A stretch of 64,000 nucleotides of DNA, from NCBI GenBank assembly GCA_025200525.1, contig CM045770.1, positions 85,398,084-85,462,083 of the forward strand, given 5' to 3'. The notes beneath the pieces are model-generated. The model searched no databases, had not been told where the DNA came from, and saw nothing but the letters and a program-made list of their open reading frames with translations. Shown piece after piece: positions 22,299-33,351 of the stretch (position 1 is the first letter of the stretch; each line of letters opens with the position of its first letter). The DNA comes from Camellia lanceoleosa (taxonomy: Eukaryota; Streptophyta; Magnoliopsida; Ericales; Theaceae). Made by a program: the position numbers and the translations under genes.

Positions 22299-25286
22299 AT
22301 GGCGGATGACGTACCTCATAACGGAGCTCCCCTGAGATCCCACCCTAGTTGTCTCCAGAGATAGAGGCAAAGCCTAAGCCAGTATTACTACCACCTAGGA
22401 TTCGACCCTTTGATCCGATGACATATCATCCTCAGACGCATGTGCTACTCCTCTGGGGTATTAGGCACTTCAGAGCATTTGTGTGACGCGTAACGGAGGA
22501 CCTCTTTCTATGGAAGTCGGACTCCCATTTATCTTACGGCACTACCGAGGTATACACTGTATTTTCATGTTTTCTTCACTGTACATTGCATTTCTCGCTT
22601 TAATTGTGTTCCTTGCTTCAACTATAATGTTTACACTGCATTTATTGCCTCTTATTGCATTTCTTGCCATAATCACACTCTTGCATTATATTTCTTACAC
22701 TGCCTTTCTATCTGCTTGTTCTCTTATCATTGAAATCACTATTTTGATCACAGGAGGACTCTCGTGCTATCAGGGGATATGGAGCCACGTCCGCGAGGGA
22801 CTGGTATATGGAGCTTCTTGCCGATGTCCGCTACATCATCGACGAGGCTGGCTTCAGCTTATTCTGCATGGGGCTGTTGCTCCATATCATGAGTCACCTG
22901 CTTCTTGGTGCATTAGTGGAGTAGTGGTGGGATACCACCAACTCCTTTCACTTCTTCGCTACTGGGGAGATGATGATGACTCCCTATGACTTCTCCATGC
23001 TCACAGGCGTGGAGGTAAGAGGTCATCGGATCCCTTATGATACAGACATGGATGAGTGGAAGGTTACCTGGCTACACCTGCTAGGAGCACGTCCACCTCT
23101 CTTCCGATCGGGGATGGTACTATATAGCTGGTTTGCTGAGCATTTTCAAGGGAGAGAGCTAGAGACCCCAGAGGAGACCGAGGCTTCTTGATGTTCCTGT
23201 TCGGCACCACCTTGTTTGCGAACAGGTGGAACACCGTAGGGTTATATCTTCTAAGTGCTCTGGTGGACTTATCTCAGGTCCGGCTTTATGATTGGGGTAG
23301 TGCTGGCCTAGCCACATTGTACGGCTATATGAGCTCGACATCCTGTAGGAGTGGAGACAGAGTCGAAGGCTACTAGCGAGCCTAGAAGGTACGCTTTAGA
23401 TTTCTGTTATATATTTTTTGCTCGCCATTTCTGTGCTTTTTGCTTTGCACTTTTTGTACCTTGCATACTACATTGTTTACACCTATATACTGTGGTCCCT
23501 ACACTGCACATTTTACATCCTTTGTATCTGTGCTTGCACTTTCTGTGTACTGTACTACCTATTCTGCTTTATGTATTCTACATCTATACTTCTTGTACGT
23601 TGTACACACATTCTACTTTCTACATTCTGTATCTATACTTTTTGTAAACTATATATTTACTGTTGCCTTTTCCTTACAGCTATAGGTATATGCATATTTC
23701 CCGACCCTTGCCCCAGAGCCAGAGGTAGAGATGCTCTTGTTGTATCATACTCTTATCGGTATGACGGGAGATGCCTACGGAGGACCTGGGAGACTTTGCA
23801 TTCTTTCGTCGGTACTTTGATATAGTAACTGCCGTAGAGGTAACTCAAAATTCACAATTATTTCTGCTTTACTTCAGCTCTGATTCATATTGCAACTAAA
23901 CAACCTGTGCATTCTCTGTTTGCAGATCGCTTGATAGCCTTAGGCGACGATGCCGGATGGAGTCTGGGACGAGTATGCCGGAGCTTGAGGGGCTTCCCGT
24001 TGTCAATTTCTACTCGAGGGCCCAGTTTGCCGAGCCTGGTTTCTAGGCAAGCGTTTCATTCACCAGACCTTGGGTTTACCTCAGGCAGTAGTTCCCATAC
24101 CATACCCGCCATCCATGAGGGCTATAGAGAGTCTCTCCTCCCAGGAGATGATTCAGTTTACTGGGGCCTTGGACACCGACTACTTCCTTGGGGAGGGAGA
24201 TTATGCAACATTCATCCAGACACATCTGATGCCTCCTTTAACGGGTGCTTGTGCTTGCGCAGGTAGAGCAGCAGATGCCCCCTCGATAAGTAGGACCCGG
24301 GGGACGAGGGCCAAGGCTAGAAGGGTTCCTTTCGCTAGACAGGTTACTGGTTGGCTAGAGATCCCGACCACACTGACATGCTGAAGGTTGGTCGGGACGT
24401 CGTATCAGATTCCGATTGAGCCAACAGAGGCCGGGCATAGATACGTCCGAGCTCAGGGTGCACCTCCGGTATGTACCACATTTTTTCTAGTTTTCCAATT
24501 CTCTTTCTGATATATGTTCCTTCCGGCTACTAATCATTCTCAATACATTCGCAGGCACCTCGGGGTACACTGAGGTACTGTTCGAGCTGGTAGCCTCATT
24601 CAAGAGCATGATTCTGAGGAAGGAGGCACTACTCAATCTCCATGGCATTTAGGTATTCTTTCCCTACTTTCTGCCCACATTTCAACATGTTCCACACTAT
24701 TGTGCATTGTATTCTGGCTGAAGCATTGATACTCATCTCATAGTATGCATTTTTTCTCTTGTCACATCACATTGCTATGCTGCATTGACACACTATACTA
24801 CATTTGCACTATATCTGGCTCGTTGCATTCCACCATTTTCATCATACTATATCTGTAACTATTCATTATATCTGATATGCCAATACTACATTTTTTTAGG
24901 TTCCAACCTTACCGAGAGCACCAGCGATGGCAGCGTCTACACCATTACCACCTCCTCCGGCAGCAGAGGGGAGGGAGAGATAGGCCCTAGCACGTAGCCA
25001 AGAGAGACATCGTGGTCGAGGTCGGAGGAGCCCTTCAGAGCTAGTGTTAAGTGATGACGATGCTAAGACCAGTGGCTCTGAGGAGGCAGTGAGTCTACAG
25101 TCTGAGTACTCTGAGAGTGGAGATGGCGACGACTCTAGATCTAAGAGTGGAGGTGGTGCTTAGCCGGGCTCCGGGGTAGAGAACGACAACGATTCCAATT
25201 CTAGTTCGGCATCTGAATTAGACAGCGGCGCAAATGGAGACAGCTTTAAGTCCCTGCCCAGGAAGAGGACGAAGAGGGCCTCTTGA
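22299..25286 (+). pseudogene. Antisense plant mobile domain (PMD, MAIN/MAIL-like) gene of element T, six exons, decayed
   Basis: The start is the ATG at 22299 (MADDVPHNG). Visible GT-AG structure gives exons 22299-22549, 22754-23398, 23680-23839, 23926-24468, 24555-24652 and 24900-25286. Exon 2 holds the PMD core (DTTNSFHFFATGE, MTPYDFSMLTGVEV, MFLFGTTLFANRW, AGLATLYGYMSS). Exon 3 has YDGRCLRR. Exon 4 has LGKRFIHQTLGLP and YATFIQTHLMPPL. Exon 6 encodes an acidic serine-rich tail ending in a basic PRKRTKR, a possible nuclear signal. An in-frame TAG at 22922 and a shift near 23185 interrupt exon 2; further W-to-stop changes lie in exon 4. It lies antisense to element T between integrase and the tail array. 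The likely role, chromatin or silencing related as for MAIN/MAIL1, is inference. Confidence 0.78.
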
Positions 25287-25840
25287 GGCTGAGATAGCTG
25301 GCGTTGATTTTTTTGTATTTTTGCACAGTTTCTTTTTGTTAGTAGTGTTTGCACATTGTACAGCTTTAGACAGGTTTTATTTACTTTAAAAACTTGTACT
25401 GCACTTTTGTAAAAAGACAACCATGATCGGAATGGAAACCAGCTTTTCTTTGAAAAAGTGTTGTATTTTGCATCATGAGCACCACTTAGCATGGAATGGA
25501 GATTGAATTTGATATTGAAAATGAATACTTGTATTGCCATAACAGTCTTAATCAGGTAACGAACCGCAACAAGTGAAATTCTAAACACAACATACAACTC
25601 GATAATCGAAATAGCAACAACTCAATAAGCAAAACAAAACAACTCGATAAACAACAAAATAATTCGATAAACAAAACAAAACAACTCGAATACAACTCAA
25701 TTAGCTTGCTAAAATTGACAAGGACTCAAACAAGACCTTAGAATGCATAAAGAATCAGAACAAAACACATTCTTCCAAAGATTCTCAAAGACACTGTGGG
25801 ACAAAGAGATGTATAAGACAAATAAGTACTTGAAGGGCTT
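25287..25840. other. Spacer between the two antisense genes
   Basis: AT-rich sequence with a short CAACTCGATAA-type repeat at about 25585-25695. No coding potential is recognised. Confidence 0.5.
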
Positions 25841-25844
25841 ATGC

Positions 25845-25948
25845 CACATGCCAGCCATGGATGAAGTGTGCCAGCCACCAAGAGTGGCCTGCCGGCCACA
25901 AGAGTGGCCTACCGGCCATCAGTGGTGGTCGGCCGGCCACCAATGCGC
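25845..25948. promoter_or_regulatory. GGCCGGCCAC block upstream of the DUF7745-like gene
   Basis: Repeats of GTGGCCTNCCGGCCA, GGTCGGCCGGCCACCA and similar cover about 100 bp, 60-160 bp before the candidate start codon at 26005. This is the same motif family as in the LTR U3 regions and upstream of the PMD genes. Confidence 0.35.
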
Positions 25949-26004
25949 CAAACCTCCAAATTGTTGACAGCTGGCTTCCACTCACTGCCTTATCTTCTAC
26001 AAAA

Positions 26005-27340
26005 ATGTTTGGACCTCGTAGTTTCTTTATTTCAGCTGCAAATTCTTCACAAATGGGGCCATTTCTTGCCCAAAAACTCTCAGATTGGATTGTAACTTTG
26101 GATGGCTTGGAAAAAGTGAATTTCCAGGGTTTCGGCATAAACGCACTATTCCCGCTGAGCCGTTTTCCACTTTGTTTTCCATTCCTTCATGTCGCGGCTA
26201 GGTGTTGGAACCCAATTACACATGTCTTTAGCTTCGAGGGACAAGAGATATGCCTAATGATCGAAGAATTTCAAGTGCTAATGGAGTCCCGGTGCAATGA
26301 GGAAATCTTGCCTCAAACTCGTTTTGGTCACATCCAAGCTTCGGGACGAATGTGTGGGCTTACTCTACGTACGGCCTGATCCTTGGTTCACAATGGAGAG
26401 CTGGACATTCCTAGTCTAATTCATCGATTTTCTGCTATTGGCGACTGTGGTGATCTTCTTTGGTGGGGTTTTCGGCAACACATCCTTTGTTTGTGCATGT
26501 TAGCTCATTTCCTTTTTGCCCCCAGTTTCGAAGGGTCTAGCATTCGGCTAGTTGAAGTGGCACAATGTTTGAAAGAAGGAAAGAATTGCATCGGCTTGGT
26601 GTTAGCTGAGACTTTGATGGGCTTAGACACCTTCCATCGGTGAAAGACTAGCAAATTTGCAGGGAGTCCATTACTTCTTCAGGTAATGTTTCCCACCCTT
26701 TCTAATATGTATTTCTCATATCTCTCGGCACTCACGCTCTGTTTTTCTCTTAAAGCCCTTTTCTCACTTTTCTTTTAACATACATTTCTCTATTCTTTAA
26801 TCTCTCTTTTTTTTCATCTCTCTCCATGTGTGGCTAATGGACAAGCTGAAGGTAGTCGACTCTTGTCCTGCATACTCAGCTTGAGTATACTTTTTTCGCT
26901 AACAACAAGTGGATTTCCCGAATGAGGGATGACGGTGCCACTGGATGTGCAACAGGTTTGCTGCTGACATTGCTTGGCATTGCTCCTGGGTTAACCTGAC
27001 CGAAATGAGCTACAACATGACTCGGCAACCTGGCATTCAGTTGATCGGCCTGACACACTGTGTATTCTACTTTTCGTTCTGGTTCAAGCGTCAGTTTGGA
27101 CATGATCAGACTTGCCCAGAGGAGGGGGTAGGGTACCCAGTTTCATTCCCTATCCAAGGTTCACACTTGGCTAGATACCTCATTGCTTGGCGGACAAGAG
27201 AGGTTCTAGCTCCTACCCTTAGTTTCAACTGCGCCCTTTCTAGCGAGTGCCTAACTTGGCTCGAGGATGAGGCACAAACGGGGCCCACTTTGGCATCAGA
27301 AGCTTCCACATGCACAAGCGGGGGACGTAGGAGCACCTGA
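26005..27340 (+). pseudogene. Antisense DUF7745-like gene of element T, decayed
   Basis: The product resembles plant DUF7745 proteins, a family of unknown function found in many copies in plant genomes and related in style to PMD/aminotransferase-like mobile domains. Readable segments in order: NFQGFGINALFPLSRFP, ARCWNPITHVFSFEGQEICL, IEEFQVLMESR, RFGHIQASGRMCGLTLR, a stop near 26379, GELDIPSLIHRFSAIGD, LLWWGFRQHILCLCMLAHF, LVEVAQCLKEGKNCIGLVLAETLMGLDTFHR. An intron-like T-rich stretch follows (about 26680-26830), then a continuation with several frameshifts to about 27340. A polyadenylation-like AATAAA lies at 27398-27403. The start could instead be the ATG at about 26055 (MGPFLAQ). Family assignment is from memory of its motifs. 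Confidence 0.6.
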
Positions 27341-27403
27341 CTCACATATGTCCCTAGTTTATTACTTTGATCTTTATTTATCAAGTTTTATGAATGTAAT
27401 AAA

Positions 27404-28010
27404 AACAACTTTGATTTGTATCGAGAGTTGGAGAACTTTGAATTGAAATCAATGAAATTAAAGTTATGAGCATTGAAAATTTTTCTTTTGGTCCAAAAAT
27501 GGTCTAAGTTGTAAAAGGTAAAATTTGAGTAAAAATTAACTTTTATCAAAACTTTTCAAAACCATTTTTTATAAGGATCACAACTTGACACGTGCGGAAT
27601 CTATCCTCGAGATGTACAACCACGAATCCAAAGATCATAAATTGCCCCTTGACTGAATAGCATTGTTCAGCACTGTAACCAGTTCTCAGAGAGGACCACA
27701 ACCAAATATTCAGATAAAGAACGGACAAAGATGACCTGATCAAACACATGGACAGGACAGTTGAGTTAGAGGTGTTTACGGCCGAACTTTAGGATGAAGT
27801 TGCCTACGCATCCCGAAGATAGGAATTAGGCCTTACGTAGTTCGGTTCAGGTTCACTCGAGTATTAACGCTCTCCTTTTGTGCTCTAACTTTTGCCAAGG
27901 CCGCCCTTTAGGGTTTTCAACCTTGCGAGCTCAGTTTTTCTTTTTTCTAATTTTTTGTGCTCTAACTTTTGCCTAGGTTGCCCTTCCAGGTTTTCGGCCT
28001 AGTGAGCATT
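27404..28010. other. Stretch between antisense gene and integrase end
   Basis: No coding frame is recognised. Two similar 70-80 bp stretches, each with TTTTGTGCTCTAACTTTTGCC, occur at about 27875-27950 and 27953-28020. This may be element T 3' untranslated sequence. Confidence 0.4.
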
Positions 28011-29081
28011 TTAGGGATAATATTTCTTCAACTTATCCATGTTGATCGGTTGGGAAAATTCTAGGCCATCCAAGTCTATAAGAATAACAGCTTCACCTGA
28101 CCAGATAGTTTTGATGATGTAAGGACTAGTCCAATTGGGTCTGAACTTGACCCTAGGGTCATGGATGGGAGCTCGGTTGTCTTTCAGCACCAAATCCCCT
28201 TTCTTGAGATTCCGGAACTTAACCTTCTTGTTAAAAGCCTTGGCAATCCTACGTTAATAACCTTGAACATGGTATAATGCTTTCAGTCTTCTCTTATCAA
28301 ACAACATCAGTTCTTCAAACCTGCACTGTTGCCAGTTCACCTCTGCTATCTAACACTCAGCCATAACCCGCAGCGACGGAACTTCTATTTTGATCGGCAG
28401 AACAGCTTCCATCCCATAAACAAAAGAGTAAGGAGTTGCCCCAGTAGACGTCCGAATTGAAGTCCTATAGCCCCAAAGTGCAAATGGCAATTTGTTTGGT
28501 CAGTCCCTGTAGGTCTCAACCATCTTTTGCAGAATATGCTTAATGTTCTTGTTGGCGGCCTCAACAGTTTCGTTGGTTTGTGGCTGGTATGTAGATAACT
28601 AATGAAAATCATATTGTATTTATCCAACAAGTCGATCACTTCTTTCTTGAAATAAGAGCCATTATCTGAGATAATCTCATTTGGGACTCCAAAACGGTAA
28701 ATAATGTTGCTTTGGATAAACTTAGCTACGTGCGCTGCCTTCAACATTGCATAAGACTGAGCTTCCATCCATTTTGTGAAATAATCAACTGCAACCAAAA
28801 TGTATTCATGCCCATTTGACCCTTTCGGTGTGACTGTGCCGATGATATCGATTCCCCAGACTGAGAAAGGCCATGGTGAAGTCATGTTGTACAGCTTCAA
28901 CGGCGGGATATTCATGCGATTAGCATGAATTTGGCATTTATGGCATCGCCGAACAAAACCGATACAATCCTCCTCCATAGTAGACCAGTAGTAACCTTGC
29001 CTAAGAATCTTCAAGGCTAACATTAGATGGCCTCCATTAGGCGCTTTGATTCTTCTGCATCGACACATAACTTGTACATTC
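28011..29081 (-). pseudogene. Element T integrase
   Basis: Integrase joins the cDNA to host DNA. Reading on the minus strand: the zinc-binding part (CHKCQIHAN), the core with WGIDIIG (first Asp), ISDNGSYF (second Asp) and a Glu region now shifted out of frame, then YGMEAVLP and the C-terminal part VLKDNRAPIHDPRVKFRPNW ending near 28011 with KLKKYYP. Breaks include a frameshift near 28590 and stops where the family has Trp or Gln (for example after YRD near 28500, AEC near 28352 and HVQGY near 28255). It is the last sense-strand domain before the antisense genes. Confidence 0.85.
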
Positions 29082-29702
29082 TCAGATGACCCCTTTTGTA
29101 CAGTTTGCCTCCGCAGATGTAAATTGAACAACCATCCCCCGTATTGCCCTCTTATCTTTGGCATTTGCCCTGGGTGGATAAACCTCATTTTTCAAGAAGT
29201 TCCAGATATCATAGAACCAAGAGTTTTGATCTTGCACTTTATCTATTACGGCAATAGTCTTATAGGTTGGCATATACCTTTGCTTAATGATGATCGGACG
29301 CATTCGGACTCTAAACGGGATGTCTATCATGGAAGATAGAGTTGATAAGGCATTAGCGAACTTGTTGTTCTCTCTTAATAGATGCGTGAAGGTCAGCTTC
29401 TCAAACCTAGAAATCAGAACATCCAGAGTCTGGTGATAGATCTTCATCTTTTCTTCTTTAACCTTCCAGTCTCCTTTTACTTGAGACACAACTAGGTTTG
29501 AGTCTCCAATGACATCCAACCTTTTTGCCCCTATTTCCAGGGTGGCTTCCAAACCAGTGATACATGCCTCGTATTCTGCTTTGTTATTAGATACCTTGAA
29601 CCGAAGTTTGAAGGCTAAAGGTATATGGGAATTGTCGGGTGCTATCGGCAACACCCCTATCCCATAACCGTACCAGTTAGATGCTCCATCAAAGTACTTC
29701 GT
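29082..29702 (-). pseudogene. Element T second RNase H (archaeal-type, Tat lineage)
   Basis: YFDGASNWYGYGIGV, NKAEYEACITGLEA, DSNLVVSQVKGDW and ENNKFANALSTL give the four-part pattern of an RVT_3-like RNase H. Catalytic-type Asp, Glu and Asp are present; the last Asp (usually in DALATL) is Asn. A second RNase H between the normal one and integrase is a known Tat/Ogre lineage trait. It is readable almost uninterrupted from 29654 down and runs into the integrase zinc-binding region. Confidence 0.85.
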
Positions 29703-30191
29703 TCAAATCTCTTCCTCGACTTGCAGAATGGCTTTATCTGGGAACAAGTATTCTACCGCTTCATCTCCTTCCACTAGGTGATCTGCCAAGAACTCTGCTA
29801 TCGCTCTCTTCTTCACAAACTTGCGAGTAATATACTTCGAATCAAATTCGGAGAGGAGAAGTAACCAACGGGCTAGCCTACTCGTAAGCGCTGGTTTCTT
29901 GAAGAGATATTTGATGGGATCTAATCTTGAAACTAGAATTATGGAGTGAGCTAACAAGTAGTGCCTTAACTTCCTAGTAGCCTATACCAAGGCTAGGAAA
30001 GCTTTCTTCAGCGAGGTGTAACGGGTCTCATAGTCCAGCATTTTCTTACTTAGGTAATAGATGGCTTTCTCCACTCTATCCTCAGATTCCTAAGCAAGCA
30101 TGCATCCCATTGTTGTGTCTGTGACTGACAGATACAAAATCAAGGGCTTCTCCGGCTCTAGCGGCGACAACACAGGTGGATTATGAAGGTA
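29703..30191 (-). pseudogene. Element T first RNase H (gypsy type)
   Basis: This follows RT directly. The readable end (29957-29703) has DPIKYLFKKPALTSRLARW and IKY-like ITRKFVKKRAIAEFLADHL, the standard C-terminal part of the gypsy RNase H. The first half (about 30191-29958) is broken by stops. Confidence 0.75.
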
Positions 30192-31267
30192 TTACTTGAT
30201 CTGCTCGAAAGTGAATTGACATCGATCATCCCATCGAAATTTCTTCCCTTTCTTCAAGAGACCAAATAGTGGTTCACAAGTCAAGGCTAATTTTGAAATA
30301 AACTGTCTTATAAATTGCACTTTACCCAGAAAGCCTTGCACCTTATTTTCAGTCCTTGGTGGTGGCATTTCTAGGATGGCCTTAATTTTGAAAGGATCTA
30401 CCTCGATGCCCTTCTGTGTGATCAGGAAACCCAACATTTTCCCTGTTGTTACGCCAAAAGTACACTTCTGTGGATTCAACCTCAGTTTGTATTCTCTGAT
30501 CCGTTGAAAGAATTTCTTCAAGGCGGTGTAGTGGCCCTCTCTTTCCTTGGACTTGACAATCATGTCATCCATGTACACCTCGACCTCTTTATGGATCATA
30601 TCATGCAGAATTGTGGTTGCAGCCCGTTGATAGGTAGCCTCGGCATTCTTCAGTCCAAACGGCATCACTCGATAGTAGTAGGTTCCCCATGGCATAGTGA
30701 AAGTAGTTTTCTCTCTCTCTTCAGGTGCCATCAGAATCTGGTTATACCTGGAAATCCATCCATGAAGGAGAGCAATACATGACCCACGGTAAAGTCCATC
30801 AATTTATCAATGTGCGATAGAGGAAAATCGTCCTTCGAACTGGCTCTGTTCAGATCCCTGAAGTTCTCACACACCCAAATTCTATTTTATTTCTTCGGCA
30901 CAGGAACAATGTTAGCTAACCAAGTGGGATACTCAGATACTAGCAAGAACCTTGTGTCTATCTGCTTGGTGACCTCTTCCTTAATCTTCAAAGCCTAATC
31001 AAGGTCTATTCTCCGCAGCTTTTGTTTGATGGGTCTAGCCTCGGGGTGGAGAGGGATCCGATGCTGTATAATCTCAGGATTGATTCCAGGTATGTCTTCA
31101 TAGGACTATACGAAAACATCTTTGAAATATTTTAATAAAGTGACTAAGTGCTTGCGCTCCTCCGAAGACAACATGGACCTGATTTGGACTAGACGCCAAT
31201 CCTTCTCAGTACCCACATTAATTGTAATAATTTCATCAGCGAGGGGTTTTGCAAACCTCTTCTGCTC
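30192..31267 (-). pseudogene. Element T reverse transcriptase
   Basis: RT copies element RNA to DNA. On the minus strand: IDLD, EYPTWLANIVPVPKK, ENFRDLNRASSKDDFPLSHID, then TTFTMPWGTYYYRVMPFGLKNA, the active-site VYMDDMIVKS, LRLNPQKCTFGV and KIKAILEMPPPRTENKVQGFLGKVQF. Stops break the first third (for example near 30990 and 30890). The domain is otherwise full length. Confidence 0.85.
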
Positions 31268-32415
31268 TCAATTAATCAAAAATTTCAAAACCAGAGGAAT
31301 TCCTTCCTCATCGTTTTCATGAAAATTTTGAAAATCATGATCAATGCAATAAACAAGAGCCACAGAGAAATATTGAGAATCTGCAGTGGCATTCTCATTC
31401 ACAAGGTCAAGCTGATCTAGTTCCTCGGTTACAATTGACTCAAAGGAAAAAGAAAAGGACGACCTGGACAAAACCTCAGCATCTGGGTTATCAATCCCAA
31501 GAATACCGGACCCAGACTCAGAAGAACCGGAATCTGATTTCAACTCCACAGACTCTGTGGAATCAGATTCTGGTTCATTACCCGACTTAGAACTGCTAAA
31601 CAGGTAGCCCTCCTCCAATTGCCAAATGAGGGATGGTGCGTTAGATGCATCCAAGATACTGCTAGAAGGGTTCACACCCGGTTGGTTCCCGATCATGGAA
31701 ACAGTTAGGTTATCCCTTAAGCTCTCTTGGTCGATCGAAGGATCCGAAATGAGACATGCCAGTGTTGTTCCTATCTCAAGCTCCTTGCTATTGGAATCAT
31801 TTTCTGTGCTCTTTGCAGCTTCAGCAGTTAGTTCAGTCTGTTCCTTTGTATCACTCTCTTGTAGCTGCAAGTCAAAGAAAATCTCGCAGTCGGGAACCCG
31901 TTGCCTCTCAGAGTTGAACCAGGGTTCAGGGAAACCATAGAATGGGAAGTCTTCACCCTTCTGAACAAAATAACCATTCAGAGTTCCTCGGATTGGTCTA
32001 TGCACAAGCTCATAGCGCTTCCCGGTCTGCTTAGCTTTGGCTTTGTCGGCCATCTCTTTCCCTTTCCTCACCCAGTCCTCTTTGGTGGGCGTATAGCCAA
32101 AACCAAAAGCATGCGGCTTATGTGGCACATCGGCCAATGCAGTAATGCCTTTCTGGCTACTTCTTCCTAGCCCATTCCTGGCATGTGTTGGAGTTTGTTC
32201 ATGAAGTATACAGATTGAGCGCTAACATACAAGTCCTCATCAACAGCCAAGATATTCTGCACTACCCGTGCCTCAACCAAGGTAAACCCCGAAAGGAAAA
32301 CATCCTTTTTCCCATGCACAATCTCTAGCACATGTGTAGTTATCTCTAGTGAAGGGTGTATAGATGAATTCTCGAAGACTATGGCTACCCTTTTAGCATG
32401 GGGGTACTTCAGCAT
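31268..32415 (-). pseudogene. Element T protease-RT linker region
   Basis: Two long open stretches (32415-32167 and 32137-31268) contain HKPHAFGFGYTPTKEDWV, HRPIRGTLNGYFVQKGEDFP and a long acidic serine-rich segment. These are typical of Tat/Ogre pol between protease and RT. Ogre elements are known to splice out an intron near here; I cannot show splice use from this sequence. No catalytic motif is seen. Confidence 0.65.
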
Positions 32416-32460
32416 TTGGTGGAGGGTAGAAGAGACACCTTTTACTTAGTGCAGCCAGGG

Positions 32461-33240
32461 TCACCCAAGTAGTAAGTTGAAAGTGGCCAGAACATCCAGG
32501 ACATGGAACTCAATGTCCTGCTGAGCTGGGCCGACTTGTATTCTAATCTGCACTATCCCTATCACTTCTCTGCTTGTATTATCATATGCCCGAATCACCT
32601 GGGCTGTAGGCACAAAATTGGCCGGTTTCAGGCCAATAACATAAGTCGTTCGAGAAGGACAGACGTTGATTGCTGACCTAGTGTCAACCAATACCACTGG
32701 TATCCACTTCTCTCGGCACTCAACTGATATGTATAGAGGTTTGTTGTGTGCAAAGCCTTCCGACGAAAGTTCTTTATCTGAAAAGGTCAAAGTTGGCGTA
32801 GCGCCTCCCTGGAAGACTAATCCCACCAGTTGTTCCGGTGTGGTGTCGATGGACAACTTAGCTTTACCCATTGCCGATAGTACAGCCTGTCTGTGCACTC
32901 GCGAAGCCATAAGCAGGCCCCAGATAGATATATCAGCTTGAATCTTCTTTAACTGTTTCAGCACAGTCTCTTCCTCTAACTGCTTTTCCTTCTGTTTCTC
33001 AACTTCTTTATCCTTCTCGGATGCCTCGGGTTGGTCTAGATGCGGTGGTTTGAAATATCGGCCACTTCTTGTCATATGGTTGACTTCTTCCACATACCAA
33101 GTGTTGTCAGGAAGGTCTTCACCCCAATCCTCATCGGTATGGGCCAAGTGTAGGTCATCGTCATCCTACCAGACTCCTTCAGCAGCCGACAAGCACTCGT
33201 CCGGCTCCATTCGGATTACCTTTTTATTATAAATTTCCTA
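32461..33240 (-). pseudogene. Element T aspartic protease
   Basis: VLVDTRSAINVCPS corresponds to the retroviral-type protease active site (usually D-S/T/N-G-S-A); the Gly after Asp-Thr is Arg here, so activity is doubtful. It is followed by ATFNLLLG, the usual ILG-type flap end. Upstream is a charged segment rich in Glu and Lys, a likely coiled coil. The open frame covers 33147-32461. Confidence 0.75.
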
Positions 33241-33351
33241 TACAGGGTGTTGAGCTTTTCCAGCCTTTTGATTGTTTTCATCTATTTCTTGCTTAAACTA
33301 CTTCAACGCGGCTTCTTGTTCAGTATGCATAGTACTAACAATGCCTAGTTC

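Noticed and set aside
24785..24997. Short plus frames within the PMD gene as separate genes
   Set aside because: They mix intron and exon sequence; the splice-aware reading explains them better.
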